64,000 nucleotides of DNA from Stagnihabitans tardus (lineage in GTDB: Bacteria; Pseudomonadota; Alphaproteobacteria; Rhodobacterales; Rhodobacteraceae): NCBI RefSeq assembly GCF_009925085.1, contig NZ_JAABNR010000010.1, forward strand, positions 124,001 through 188,000, given 5' to 3'. Position numbers and translations under genes: made by a program. Below the pieces are notes generated by a model, which was not told the origin of the DNA, did not search any database, and was given only the letters and a program-made list of their open reading frames with translations. Positions 37,059-44,927 of the stretch are shown here, in pieces; the first letter of the stretch is position 1, and the number at the start of each line of letters is the position of its first letter.

Positions 37059-38252
37059 TCACAGAAAGCTCCGCCCCGGCCCCTGCGCCTGAACCCCCAG
37101 ATGCGCCGCCACCGAGGCCGCCACATCGACAAAGCCCCTGATCCCCAAGGCCCCCACTGCGCCATATCCCACGACCGGCACCCGCTCCCGCGTGTGATCG
37201 GTCCCGCGCCAGGTCGGGTCATTGCCATGATCGGCGGTGAAGAGCGCCAAGTCCCCGGGCCGCAGCCGCGAGAGGAACCCCGCGACCTTCCCATCAAACC
37301 ACTCCAGCGCGCGGGCATAGCCCGCCACGTCGCGCGGATGGCCCCAAAGGCTGTCGAACTCGACGAAATTGGCAAAGGTCAAGGAGCCGGGCTCCGCCTC
37401 ACTCCCCAGCCGGTCCAGGTGATCGAAAAGGTCAAGGTCACCCTTGCCCTTCCAGAGCTTCCCCACGCCCTGCATCGAGAAGATATCGCCGATCTTGCCC
37501 ACGGCATGGGTCATCCGCCCCGCGTCCTGCACCCAGTCCAGCAGCGTGGGCCCCGGCGGCGCGATGGCGAAATCCTTGCGGTTGGCGGTGCGCTTGAAGG
37601 CCCCGGGGCTGCCGGTGAAGGGCCGCGCGATGACCCGCCCCACCTTCATCGCATGAAGATGCGGTGCCAGGTCGGCGCAGAGCTTCAAGAGCCGCTCCAG
37701 CCCGAAGGCCTCTTCATGCGCGGCGATCTGGAAGACGCTGTCGGCCGAGGTATAGCAGATCGGCCAGCCGGTCTGCAGATGTTCCGCGCAGTGCTTCTCG
37801 ATGATCGGCACGCCCGAGGAATGGCAGTTGCCGAGGATGCCTTCGGTCCCCGCGAGCCGACAGACCAGGGCTGTGATTTCCGGCGGAAAGGCAGGGACCG
37901 TGTCGGGGAAATAGGTCCAGTCCCAGGGCACCGGCACGCCCGCCAGCTCCCAATGGCCGGAGGGCGTGTCCTTGCCCCGGCTGACCTCCTCCGCCGCGCC
38001 CCAAAGGCCCGCAGGAGTTGCGGAAAACCCCGGCATCCGGACCCCCGAGGCCAGCTCGACCGCCGCCCCAAGGCCCAGCCCGTCCAGGACCGGCATGCGC
38101 AGGGGCCCACTGCGGCCCTGATCGGCCCGGCCCGAGGCACAGGCTTCCGCGATATGGCCCAATGTATTGGCGCCCGCATCGCCAAAGGCCGCCGCATCCG
38201 GCGCGCCCCCGGCGCCGACCGAATCCATCACGATCAGAAAGGCGCGCGGCAT
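37059..38252 (-). CDS. deoB: Phosphopentomutase
   Basis: Interconverts (deoxy)ribose 1- and 5-phosphates released by nucleoside phosphorylases. The 397-residue protein of the alkaline-phosphatase superfamily starts ARAFLIVMDSVGAGGAPDAAAFGD (metal-binding DSVG). It has DTPSGHWELAGVP with the phosphorylated threonine, and GDLALFTADHGNDPTWRGTDHTRE with the metal histidines. GAGGAG precedes the ATG. It is the third gene of cdd-deoA-deoB, 10 bases after the deoA stop. A composite repeat follows its stop. Confidence 0.97.
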   Translation of the reverse strand: MPRAFLIVMDSVGAGGAPDAAAFGDAGANTLGHIAEACASGRADQGRSGPLRMPVLDGLGLGAAVELASGVRMPGFSATPAGLWGAAEEVSRGKDTPSGHWELAGVPVPWDWTYFPDTVPAFPPEITALVCRLAGTEGILGNCHSSGVPIIEKHCAEHLQTGWPICYTSADSVFQIAAHEEAFGLERLLKLCADLAPHLHAMKVGRVIARPFTGSPGAFKRTANRKDFAIAPPGPTLLDWVQDAGRMTHAVGKIGDIFSMQGVGKLWKGKGDLDLFDHLDRLGSEAEPGSLTFANFVEFDSLWGHPRDVAGYARALEWFDGKVAGFLSRLRPGDLALFTADHGNDPTWRGTDHTRERVPVVGYGAVGALGIRGFVDVAASVAAHLGVQAQGPGRSFL

Positions 38253-38262
38253 TCCGGTCTCC

Positions 38263-39582
38263 TCAGGTGATCTTCTTCAGGACCAGCGCCGGTTCCTCGG
38301 GCGGATGGTCCTGCATGACATAGGCCGCCAGCACGGCTTGGGCGGCGGCAAGGGCCTGGTCCTCGGTCGCGGCATGGACCAGGGCCAGGGGCGCGCCGCG
38401 TCCGAGGTCCTCGCCGATCCCGGCCAGGTCCGAGAGGCCCACGGCCGGGTTGATCCGGTCGCCCTCGCGCATCCTTCCCCCACCGAGGCGCACCACGGCG
38501 AGCCCCAGGGCCTGACCGTCGATCCGGCCGACGAAACCGCCCTCGGGGCAGGGCACCTGGACCACCACCGGCGCTGCGGGCAGGCGGTCGGGCCATCTGT
38601 CGATGAAGTCGGCAGGGCCGCCCTGGGCCTGGACCATGCGTCCGAACCAGTCGGCGGCGCTGCCGTTTTCAAGCGCCTGGGCGATCCGCCCGGCGCCGTC
38701 CTTGGCATCATCGGCCAGGCCGCCGAGCGCCAGGGCCTCGCCGCCCAGCTCCATCGTCAGGTCCCAGAGCGCGGTGTTGACCGAGACCCCGGTCAGGGTC
38801 TCCATCACCTCGATGACCTCCAGCGCATTGCCCGCCGCGGTGGCCAGGGGCTGGCTCATGTCGGTGATCAGCGCCGAGGTCATGCAGCCCGCACCATTGG
38901 CGGTGGAGACAAGGGCGCGGGCCAGGACCTCGGCCTCCTCCAGCGTCTTCATGAAGGCGCCCGAGCCGCATTTGACATCCAGGACCAGGGCCTCGAGCCC
39001 GGCGGCGAGTTTCTTGGAGAGGATCGAGGCGGTGATCAGGTCGACGCTTTCGACCGTGGCCGTCACGTCGCGGACGGCATAGAGTCGGCGGTCGGCGGGC
39101 GCGATCTGGCCCGAGGCCGAGACGATGGCGCAGCGCGTCGTCTCCATCTGGCGGCGGAGCTGGTCTTCGCTCAGGCCGGTGCGAAAGCCGGGGATGGCCT
39201 CGAGCTTGTCGAGCGTCCCCCCGGTATGGCCCAGCCCCCGTCCCGAGATCATCGGCACATAGGCCCCGCAGGCGGCCAGCGCCGGGGCGAGCAGAAGCGA
39301 GACGCAATCGCCGATCCCCCCGGTCGAATGCTTGTCGATCACCGGGCCCGGCAGGTCCCAGGCCATGACATCGCCGCTGTCGCGCATGGCGCGGGTCAGG
39401 GCGACGCGGCCCTCTTCGCCGAGGCCCTTCAGCAGCACCGCCATGGCAAAGGCCCCCGCCTGGGCATCGCTGACCCCGCCCGAGGCGAGGCCCTGGGCGA
39501 ACCAGCCGAGCTCCTCCGCCGAGGGGCTTTGCCCGTCGCGGATCTTGGCGATGATGGCGCGCGCATCCATCGGGGAGGCCAT
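38263..39582 (-). CDS. deoA: Thymidine phosphorylase
   Basis: Phosphorolysis of thymidine and deoxyuridine. The 439-residue protein has the family signature region VIDKHSTGGIGDCVSLLLAP, GRGLGHTGGTLDKLEAIPGF, the catalytic SKKLAAGLEALVLDVKCGSGAFM and a C-terminal PYNP domain (AVVRLGGGRMREGDRINPAVG). I start at the ATG at 39582, which overlaps the cdd stop by one base (TGATG); a second ATG 12 bases on is possible. Its sugar phosphate goes to DeoB. Confidence 0.96.
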   Translation of the reverse strand: MASPMDARAIIAKIRDGQSPSAEELGWFAQGLASGGVSDAQAGAFAMAVLLKGLGEEGRVALTRAMRDSGDVMAWDLPGPVIDKHSTGGIGDCVSLLLAPALAACGAYVPMISGRGLGHTGGTLDKLEAIPGFRTGLSEDQLRRQMETTRCAIVSASGQIAPADRRLYAVRDVTATVESVDLITASILSKKLAAGLEALVLDVKCGSGAFMKTLEEAEVLARALVSTANGAGCMTSALITDMSQPLATAAGNALEVIEVMETLTGVSVNTALWDLTMELGGEALALGGLADDAKDGAGRIAQALENGSAADWFGRMVQAQGGPADFIDRWPDRLPAAPVVVQVPCPEGGFVGRIDGQALGLAVVRLGGGRMREGDRINPAVGLSDLAGIGEDLGRGAPLALVHAATEDQALAAAQAVLAAYVMQDHPPEEPALVLKKIT

Positions 39583-39971
39583 CAAGGCGCCATGAACCCG
39601 GCGTTGAAACTGCCGGGCAGGAGCTCTGCCACGGTCATGGTTTTCGATTTGCCGGCGGTGGTGCAGAGCGTGACAAGGACCCCCGGATCGGCGAATTCGG
39701 CGATCTTCTGGCGGCAGCCGCCGCAGGGGGGGACGGGTTCGGGGCAGTCGGCGATGACGAGGATCTCGGCGATCCTTTTGTCTCCGCTGGCGCACATGGC
39801 CGCGATGGCGCCGGCCTCGGCGCAGGTGCCTTCCGGATAGGCCGCGTTTTCCACATTCACGCCAAGGTGGAGATGGCCTTCGGTCGAGCGCAAGGCCGCG
39901 CCGACCTTGAAGCGGGAATAGGGGGCATAGGCGTTTTCGCGTACCTGGGTCGCGGCTTCGAGCAGGGTCAT
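39582..39971 (-). CDS. cdd: Cytidine deaminase
   Basis: Deaminates cytidine/deoxycytidine to (deoxy)uridine, which DeoA can then split. The 129-residue zinc enzyme has NAYAPYSRFKVGAAL, NVENAAYPEGTCAEAGAIAAM (catalytic CAE) and PVPPCGGCRQKIAEF (zinc PCxxC). AAGGAG precedes the ATG. It is the first gene of the deoxynucleoside-catabolism operon and overlaps deoA by one base. The C-terminal LLPGSFNAGFM is intact. Confidence 0.96.
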   Translation of the reverse strand: MTLLEAATQVRENAYAPYSRFKVGAALRSTEGHLHLGVNVENAAYPEGTCAEAGAIAAMCASGDKRIAEILVIADCPEPVPPCGGCRQKIAEFADPGVLVTLCTTAGKSKTMTVAELLPGSFNAGFMAP

Positions 39972-40077
39972 GATGGCTCCTTGACCGTTTGGACAAGGAT
40001 GATCCGCTTTGCCATGGCTTGCAAGCCTTTGCGCCGAGAGGCCCGGCGGGCTGGCGCCCTTGTGCTCTCGTCGCCCG

Positions 40078-40152
40078 AAGCGGGGGGGCTGCCGCCCCCC
40101 CGCACCCCCCTGCCCAAAGGGGCGCACGCGCCCCTTTGGAAACCCCGTGGAC
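40078..40152 (+). repeat. Composite hairpin repeat with truncated tail
   Basis: A G-run/GCTGCCGCCCCC block (40081-40110) is followed by an 11-pair stem, arms CCAAAGGGGCG and CGCCCCTTTGG (40114-40139), and then AAACCCCGTGGA. The ATATTTG tail is missing, cut where the cupin stop codon begins. It reads opposite to both flanking genes. Confidence 0.7.
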
Positions 40153-40153
40153 G

Positions 40154-41227
40154 TTACAGGATCGTCGTGGGGACTTGGCCGGGGAGGGAGACTTCGAGGA
40201 GTTGCAGGTCGGGGGTTGTGTCGGTGTAGCGGGTCGCCAGGCCCGGGGGGATGACGAAGGCGTCGCCGGGGGAGAGGCGGTAGGGCTCTTTCCCCTCGCC
40301 GTGAAGGGTCATTTCGCCGGACATGACGAAATTGAAGAGGATGTCGCCCTGGTGCTTGGTCCAGGGGCTTTCGCCGCCCGTGGGTTTGGCGACCATGACG
40401 GAGGCCACGCCTTTCGTATTGGCGTTGATCGTCGTGTCTCGGGCCTGGAAGCCCGGGATGCGGAAGGGGGCGAAGCTGCCGGTGGAGCCCACATTGTGGA
40501 CGAAGCGCTGGCCCTCCCATTCGCGGTCGGGGTTCACGGTCGCATTGGGCAGGGTCATCTCATGGTCGATCTCGGTGATATGCTCGGCAGGGACGCCGAT
40601 CTCGATCACCTCGATGCCCTCGCCGGATTCCAGGACGCGGTGGCGGATCGTGGGGGGCTGGATGAAGCAATCGCCCGCATGGAGGCGCCGGATGCCGCCC
40701 TGGTCTTCATACAGCACATCGACCCAGCCCTTGATGCAGAAGATCAGCTGGAAGCCCACTTTATGGAAATGCACCATGTCCGGGACCTTGCCATCGGGCA
40801 CGCGGATGTGGCTGGCGATCATGGCGCCGCCGAGGCGGGTGGGGACGAGGTCGCGATACATCATCCCCGCCCGCCCGATCACCCAGGGCGCCTGGTCGGC
40901 CAGGCGGCGGACGACGAAGGCGTGTTCGGTCGCGGGCAGGACAAGGGGCGGGTTCAGCTCGTCGAGCTGCACCTGCGTGCCGCCCGGGGAGGTCAGGGTC
41001 TTGGCGCCCGCCGCAATCGCGGCCCAGTCATCGGACAGGATGCGGATCGTGCCCGGCGCGGCTGTCAGCCCCGCATCCAGCCTCAGCCGCAGCCCATGGC
41101 CCGACAGGACCACGACCGAGGGGTTGTCGGCCGGGTAGATCATGTCCATCCGCATCCCCAGGGTCTTGGTGAAGAAGGGCAGATCGGCGCGCAGATCGGC
41201 GGTGGGCAGCAGGATTTCGGCTTTCAT
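40154..41227 (-). CDS. VOC-like / double cupin fusion protein
   Basis: A 357-residue protein with three parts. The N-terminal ~110 residues resemble a glyoxalase/VOC module (EILLPTADLRADLPFFTKTLGMRMDMIYPADNPSVVVLSGHGLRL region, start MKAEILLPTAD). A first cupin spans ~140-225 (MVHFHKVGFQLIFCIKGWVDVLYED, LHAGDCFIQPPTIRHRV). A second spans ~280-350 (GDILFNFVMSGEMTLHGEG, LSPGDAFVIPPGLATRYTD). Metal ligands HFH..E..H are visible in the first cupin; the second has few histidines. The function is unknown; a dioxygenase, isomerase or sensor are options. It overlaps a GntR gene by four bases, so it is part of a regulated catabolic unit. Confidence 0.8.
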   Translation of the reverse strand: MKAEILLPTADLRADLPFFTKTLGMRMDMIYPADNPSVVVLSGHGLRLRLDAGLTAAPGTIRILSDDWAAIAAGAKTLTSPGGTQVQLDELNPPLVLPATEHAFVVRRLADQAPWVIGRAGMMYRDLVPTRLGGAMIASHIRVPDGKVPDMVHFHKVGFQLIFCIKGWVDVLYEDQGGIRRLHAGDCFIQPPTIRHRVLESGEGIEVIEIGVPAEHITEIDHEMTLPNATVNPDREWEGQRFVHNVGSTGSFAPFRIPGFQARDTTINANTKGVASVMVAKPTGGESPWTKHQGDILFNFVMSGEMTLHGEGKEPYRLSPGDAFVIPPGLATRYTDTTPDLQLLEVSLPGQVPTTIL

Positions 41228-41856
41228 TTGGTCCTCGTCTGGCTGTGGTGGCTGTCTTCGGCCTGGTGGATGAAACGTGTCATGAGGTCGGCGGCGGCGA
41301 GGGCATCGCGGGCCTGGAAGGCGGTCATGAGGGCGCTGAGGCCCTGGGCGATGGTGCGGCGCGCAGCCGGGTCCTTCATCGTCGCAAGCCGCACCGCCTG
41401 GACCTGGGCGGAGTAGCGCTGGATCGTCTCGCGCAGTTCGTGGTTGGGCAGGGCGGCGAGCCAGGTGGTGCGGAAGGTCTCGGAGGCGCGGTGGAAGGCC
41501 GCCGTGTCGGGGGCCTCTTCCAGGTCCTTCAGCGCCCCGGCCAGGGCGGAAAGCGCCTCTGGCGTCAGGCTCTGGGCGGCGCTGCCCGCCGCATGGGGCT
41601 CCAGCAGTTTGCGCAGCGTGAAGACCTGCGCAATCCGCTCCGGCGAGAGGTCGGGCAGGGCAAAGCCGCGCGAGGTCGAGGCCAGGTAGCCCTCGGACAC
41701 GAGCTGCATCAGGGCCTCACGGACGGGCATGCGGGAGACGCCCATCTCGGCGGCGATGGCATGGTCGATCAGCCGGTCGGAGGGGCCGATCTGTCCGGTC
41801 AGAAGCCGGGCGCGGATCTCGTCGCGGATGCGGGTGCGGTGGTTGGTGCGGGTCAT
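41224..41856 (-). CDS. GntR-family regulator (FCD/FadR type)
   Basis: A 210-residue regulator. The winged helix is at ~5-70 (RIRDEIRARLLTGQIGPSDRLIDHAIAAEMGVSRMPVREALMQLVSEGYL, with VSRMPVREAL the recognition helix). The FCD ligand domain is at ~80-205 (FTLRKLLEPHAAGSAA, TFRTTWLAALPNHELRETIQRY, MTRFIHQAEDSHH). It overlaps the VOC-cupin gene (ATGA) and diverges from maeB. Paired GTATAC-centred sites lie just upstream, so autoregulation is likely, with possible control of maeB. Confidence 0.92.
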   Translation of the reverse strand: MTRTNHRTRIRDEIRARLLTGQIGPSDRLIDHAIAAEMGVSRMPVREALMQLVSEGYLASTSRGFALPDLSPERIAQVFTLRKLLEPHAAGSAAQSLTPEALSALAGALKDLEEAPDTAAFHRASETFRTTWLAALPNHELRETIQRYSAQVQAVRLATMKDPAARRTIAQGLSALMTAFQARDALAAADLMTRFIHQAEDSHHSQTRTK

Positions 41857-41864
41857 TGCTGATT

Positions 41865-41941
41865 AAAAGTATACTGTTTGTGCCGAAGTCAAGCGAAACG
41901 GGCGCGAAGAGGCGGATATCCCGCGATTTCGGTATACTTTT
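41865..41941. promoter_or_regulatory. Paired GntR-type operator sites between gntR and maeB
   Basis: AAAAGTATAC (41865-41874) and GTATACTTTT (41932-41941) are perfect inverted copies, each centred on GTATAC. One lies nine bases upstream of the gntR start and the other about 120 bases upstream of maeB. FCD-type GntR proteins typically bind TTGTATACAA-like sites. Confidence 0.75.
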
Positions 41942-42059
41942 CTTGCGGGTGCCCCGTCGCTTCTGGCCGTCAAATGCCGGAAAAGGCTTGACCCTTGGCG
42001 CGGTCTTGGTCAGGCATGAGGCCCGCCTTTTGGCCAGGCGGCAAAGACATGAGGGCGAG

Positions 42060-44351
42060 ATGAGCGACGACCGGCAGGACGAGGTGAAGCACAACGCGCG
42101 GCAGGCGGCGCTGGACTACCATGAATTCCCCAAGCCCGGGAAACTGGAGATCCGTGCGACCAAGCCCTTGGCCAATGGCCGCGACCTGGCGCGGGCCTAT
42201 TCGCCGGGCGTGGCCGAAGCCTGCCTCGAGATCAAGGCCGACCCTTCCACCGCCAGCCGCTATACCTCGCGCGGGAACCTGGTGGGCGTGGTCTCGAACG
42301 GGACGGCCGTGCTGGGCCTGGGCAATATCGGCGCCCTGGCCTCGAAGCCGGTGATGGAGGGCAAGGCGGTGCTCTTCAAGAAATTCGCCAATATCGACTG
42401 TTTCGACATCGAGCTGAACGAGCCCGATCCGGTCAAGCTGGCGGAGCTGGTCTGCGCGCTGGAGCCGACCTTCGGGGCGATCAACCTGGAAGACATCAAG
42501 GCGCCCGATTGCTTCATCGTCGAGAAGCTGTGTCGTGAGCGCATGAAGATCCCGGTCTTCCATGACGACCAGCATGGCACGGCCATCGTCGTGGGGGCAG
42601 CGGCGACCAATGCCATGGTCGTGGCCGAGAAGCGCTTCGAGGACATCAAGGTCGTCTCGACCGGCGGCGGGGCGGCGGGGATCGCCTGCCTGAACATGCT
42701 CTTGAAGCTGGGGGTCAAGCGCGAGAATGTCTGGCTCTGCGACCTTGCGGGGCTGGTCCATCATGGCCGGACCGAGCAGATGACCGACCAGAAGGCGGCC
42801 TATGCACAGGGGACCCAGCCCGCGACTCTGGCCGATGTCATCGTGGGGGCCGATCTGTTCCTGGGTCTCTCCGGCCCGGGCGTGTTGACGGCCGAGATGG
42901 TCAAGACCATGGCCCCGCGCCCCATCGTCTTTGCGCTCGCCAATCCCTCGCCCGAGATCCTGCCGGATGTGGCGCGGGCGGCGGTGCCGGATGCGATCAT
43001 CGCCACTGGACGGTCGGATTTCCCGAACCAGGTCAACAACGTCCTCTGCTTCCCCTTCATCTTCCGCGGCGCCCTGGATGTCGGCGCCACCACGATCAAC
43101 TCGGAAATGGAGCTTGCCGCCATCGAGGGCATCGCCCAGCTGGCCCGCGTCACGACCAGCGCCGAGGCGGCGGCGGCCTATGCCGGCGAAAAGCTGGCCT
43201 TTGGCGCGGAATACCTGATCCCGAAGCCCTTTGACCCGCGCCTGATCGGCGTCGTGGCCTCGGCCGTGGCCAAGGCCGCGATGGAGACGGGGGTGGCGAC
43301 GCGCCCGCTGGCCGACCTGGAGGCCTATCGCCACAAGCTGGACGGGTCGGTCTTCAAGTCCGCCCTGATCATGCGGCCGGTCTTCGATGCCGCCCGCGCC
43401 TCGGAACGCCGGATCATCTTTGCGGAAGGCGAAGACGAGCGCGTCCTGCGCGCCGCCAGCGCCATCCTGGAGGAAATGACCGTCAAGCCGATCCTGATCG
43501 GCCGCCCCGAGGTGATGATCGCGCGCTGCGAGCGGTTCGGCCTGCCGATCCGCCCCGACCGCGACTTCGAGATCGTGAACCCCGAAAGCGACCGCCGCTA
43601 CCGGGATTACTGGGGCAGCTATCACAAGCTCCTGGAGCGCCAGGGCGTGACGCCCGAGACGGCGCGCACGGTCCTGCGCACCAACACCACCGCAATTGCC
43701 GCCATCGCCGTCCAGCGCGGCGATGCCGATGCGATGATCTGCGGCACCTATGGCCAGTATCTCTGGCACCTGAACTATGTGCGCAAGGTCCTGGCGCGCG
43801 GCGGCAACCACCCGCAGGGCGCGCTGTCGCTGATGATCCTGGAAGACGGCCCGCTCTTCGTGGCCGACACCCAGGTCAACCCGATCCCCGAGCCCGACCA
43901 GATCGCCACGGCAGCCATCGGCGCGGCCCGCCATGCCCGCCGCTTCGGCATCCAGCCCAAGGTCGCGCTCTGCTCGCATTCGAACTTCGGCAACCTGGAA
44001 TCCGACAGCGGGCGGCGGATGCGGCAGGCGATGGAGATCCTCGACGCCCGCGAGGTCGATTTCGAATACGAGGGCGAAATGAGCCTCGATGCCGCGCTGG
44101 ACGAGGAATTGCGGATGCGCATCTTCCCGAACTCGCGGCTGACGGGCACGGCCAATATCCTGATCTTCGGCTATACCGATGCCGCCAACGTGGCGCGCAA
44201 CATGCTGCGGATGAAGGCGGGGGGGCTCGAGGTCGGGCCGATCCTGATGGGCATGGGCAACCGCGCCCATATCGTCACGCCCTCGATCACGGCGCGCGGG
44301 CTCTTGAACGTCTCGGCGCTCGCCGGGGCGCCGGTCTCGCTTTACGGCTGA
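42060..44351 (+). CDS. maeB: NADP-dependent malic enzyme (malic enzyme-PTA fusion)
   Basis: Decarboxylates malate to pyruvate, making NADPH. At 763 residues it is the large MaeB form. The N-terminal malic domain has YHEFPKPGKLEIRATKPLANGRDLARAYSPGVAEAC, and FHDDQHGTAIV carries the metal ligands. The NAD(P)-binding domain has VVSTGGGAAGIACLNMLL and FALANPSPEI. A C-terminal phosphotransacetylase-like domain (from ~430, AFRIIFAEGEDERVLRAA region) usually lacks PTA activity and serves in acetyl-CoA regulation. GAGGGCGAG precedes the ATG at 42060. It diverges from the gntR-cupin unit. Confidence 0.96.
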   Translation: MSDDRQDEVKHNARQAALDYHEFPKPGKLEIRATKPLANGRDLARAYSPGVAEACLEIKADPSTASRYTSRGNLVGVVSNGTAVLGLGNIGALASKPVMEGKAVLFKKFANIDCFDIELNEPDPVKLAELVCALEPTFGAINLEDIKAPDCFIVEKLCRERMKIPVFHDDQHGTAIVVGAAATNAMVVAEKRFEDIKVVSTGGGAAGIACLNMLLKLGVKRENVWLCDLAGLVHHGRTEQMTDQKAAYAQGTQPATLADVIVGADLFLGLSGPGVLTAEMVKTMAPRPIVFALANPSPEILPDVARAAVPDAIIATGRSDFPNQVNNVLCFPFIFRGALDVGATTINSEMELAAIEGIAQLARVTTSAEAAAAYAGEKLAFGAEYLIPKPFDPRLIGVVASAVAKAAMETGVATRPLADLEAYRHKLDGSVFKSALIMRPVFDAARASERRIIFAEGEDERVLRAASAILEEMTVKPILIGRPEVMIARCERFGLPIRPDRDFEIVNPESDRRYRDYWGSYHKLLERQGVTPETARTVLRTNTTAIAAIAVQRGDADAMICGTYGQYLWHLNYVRKVLARGGNHPQGALSLMILEDGPLFVADTQVNPIPEPDQIATAAIGAARHARRFGIQPKVALCSHSNFGNLESDSGRRMRQAMEILDAREVDFEYEGEMSLDAALDEELRMRIFPNSRLTGTANILIFGYTDAANVARNMLRMKAGGLEVGPILMGMGNRAHIVTPSITARGLLNVSALAGAPVSLYG

Positions 44352-44417
44352 CAATCAAGGTTAACGGATCATTCACCAGGTGGACAAGCCTGGTCAAAGG
44401 GCGCAACTCTGAACATG

Positions 44418-44440
44418 CCCCGGGACTCCCCGGGGTTTTT
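44418..44440 (+). terminator. maeB terminator
   Basis: CCCCGGG-ACTC-CCCGGGG followed by TTTTT, 66 bases after the maeB stop and just upstream of the Hpt gene. A strong intrinsic terminator. Confidence 0.9.
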
Positions 44441-44482
44441 GTGCCATACCGAGTGAAAAGGGGTCCCGTTTTGACCTCACCG

Positions 44483-44860
44483 ATGACTGACAGACCGAAC
44501 TCCGACGTCCCGGGTTCCGAGCCGGAGCTGGACGAAAAAGTGCTGATCCGTCTCTTCGACCTGGCAGGGCCGGAGCAGACCATCGAAATCCTTGACCGCC
44601 TGATCATGGACCTGCGCGAGGTGCAGCAGGTGCTGAACCGGGCAAGGTCGGTGGATATCGCCACCCTCAGGCGGCAGAACCACACGCTGATCGGGATTGC
44701 CGGAACCGTGGGGGCCGCGCCTCTGCATCGGCTGGCGCTGGAGGCGGGGCGGCTCTTGCGCGAAGGCCCCGAGCCGGGCGCCGAGGCCGTGGTCGCGGGG
44801 CTGAGGCCCATGGTCGACCGGCTGATTTCCAGCCTGATCGCGATGCGGGCGGGGCGCTGA
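44483..44860 (+). CDS. Histidine phosphotransfer (Hpt) protein, LuxU-like
   Basis: A 125-residue helical protein whose phospho-accepting histidine is H67 in QNHTLIGIAGTVGA, the Hpt HxLxGxA motif. Helices flank it on both sides (TIEILDRLIMDLREVQQVLNRA; LHRLALEAGRLLREG). It lies directly upstream of a LuxO-like activator, as luxU lies beside luxO in vibrios, so it probably passes phosphate between the hybrid kinase and that activator. The start is uncertain: a TTG at 44471 sits better behind AAGGGG (44457-44462) than the ATG used here. Confidence 0.85.
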   Translation: MTDRPNSDVPGSEPELDEKVLIRLFDLAGPEQTIEILDRLIMDLREVQQVLNRARSVDIATLRRQNHTLIGIAGTVGAAPLHRLALEAGRLLREGPEPGAEAVVAGLRPMVDRLISSLIAMRAGR

Positions 44861-44927
44861 GGGGTCGCAGGCTCTTGCAACCCTGAAGGGAATGGCGGCA
44901 TTGTCGGCTATGCAGAAGGCATTTCCG

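Noticed and set aside
41970..44354. Minus-strand frame of 794 codons opposite maeB
   Set aside because: Shadow of maeB; the maeB frame holds all catalytic motifs.
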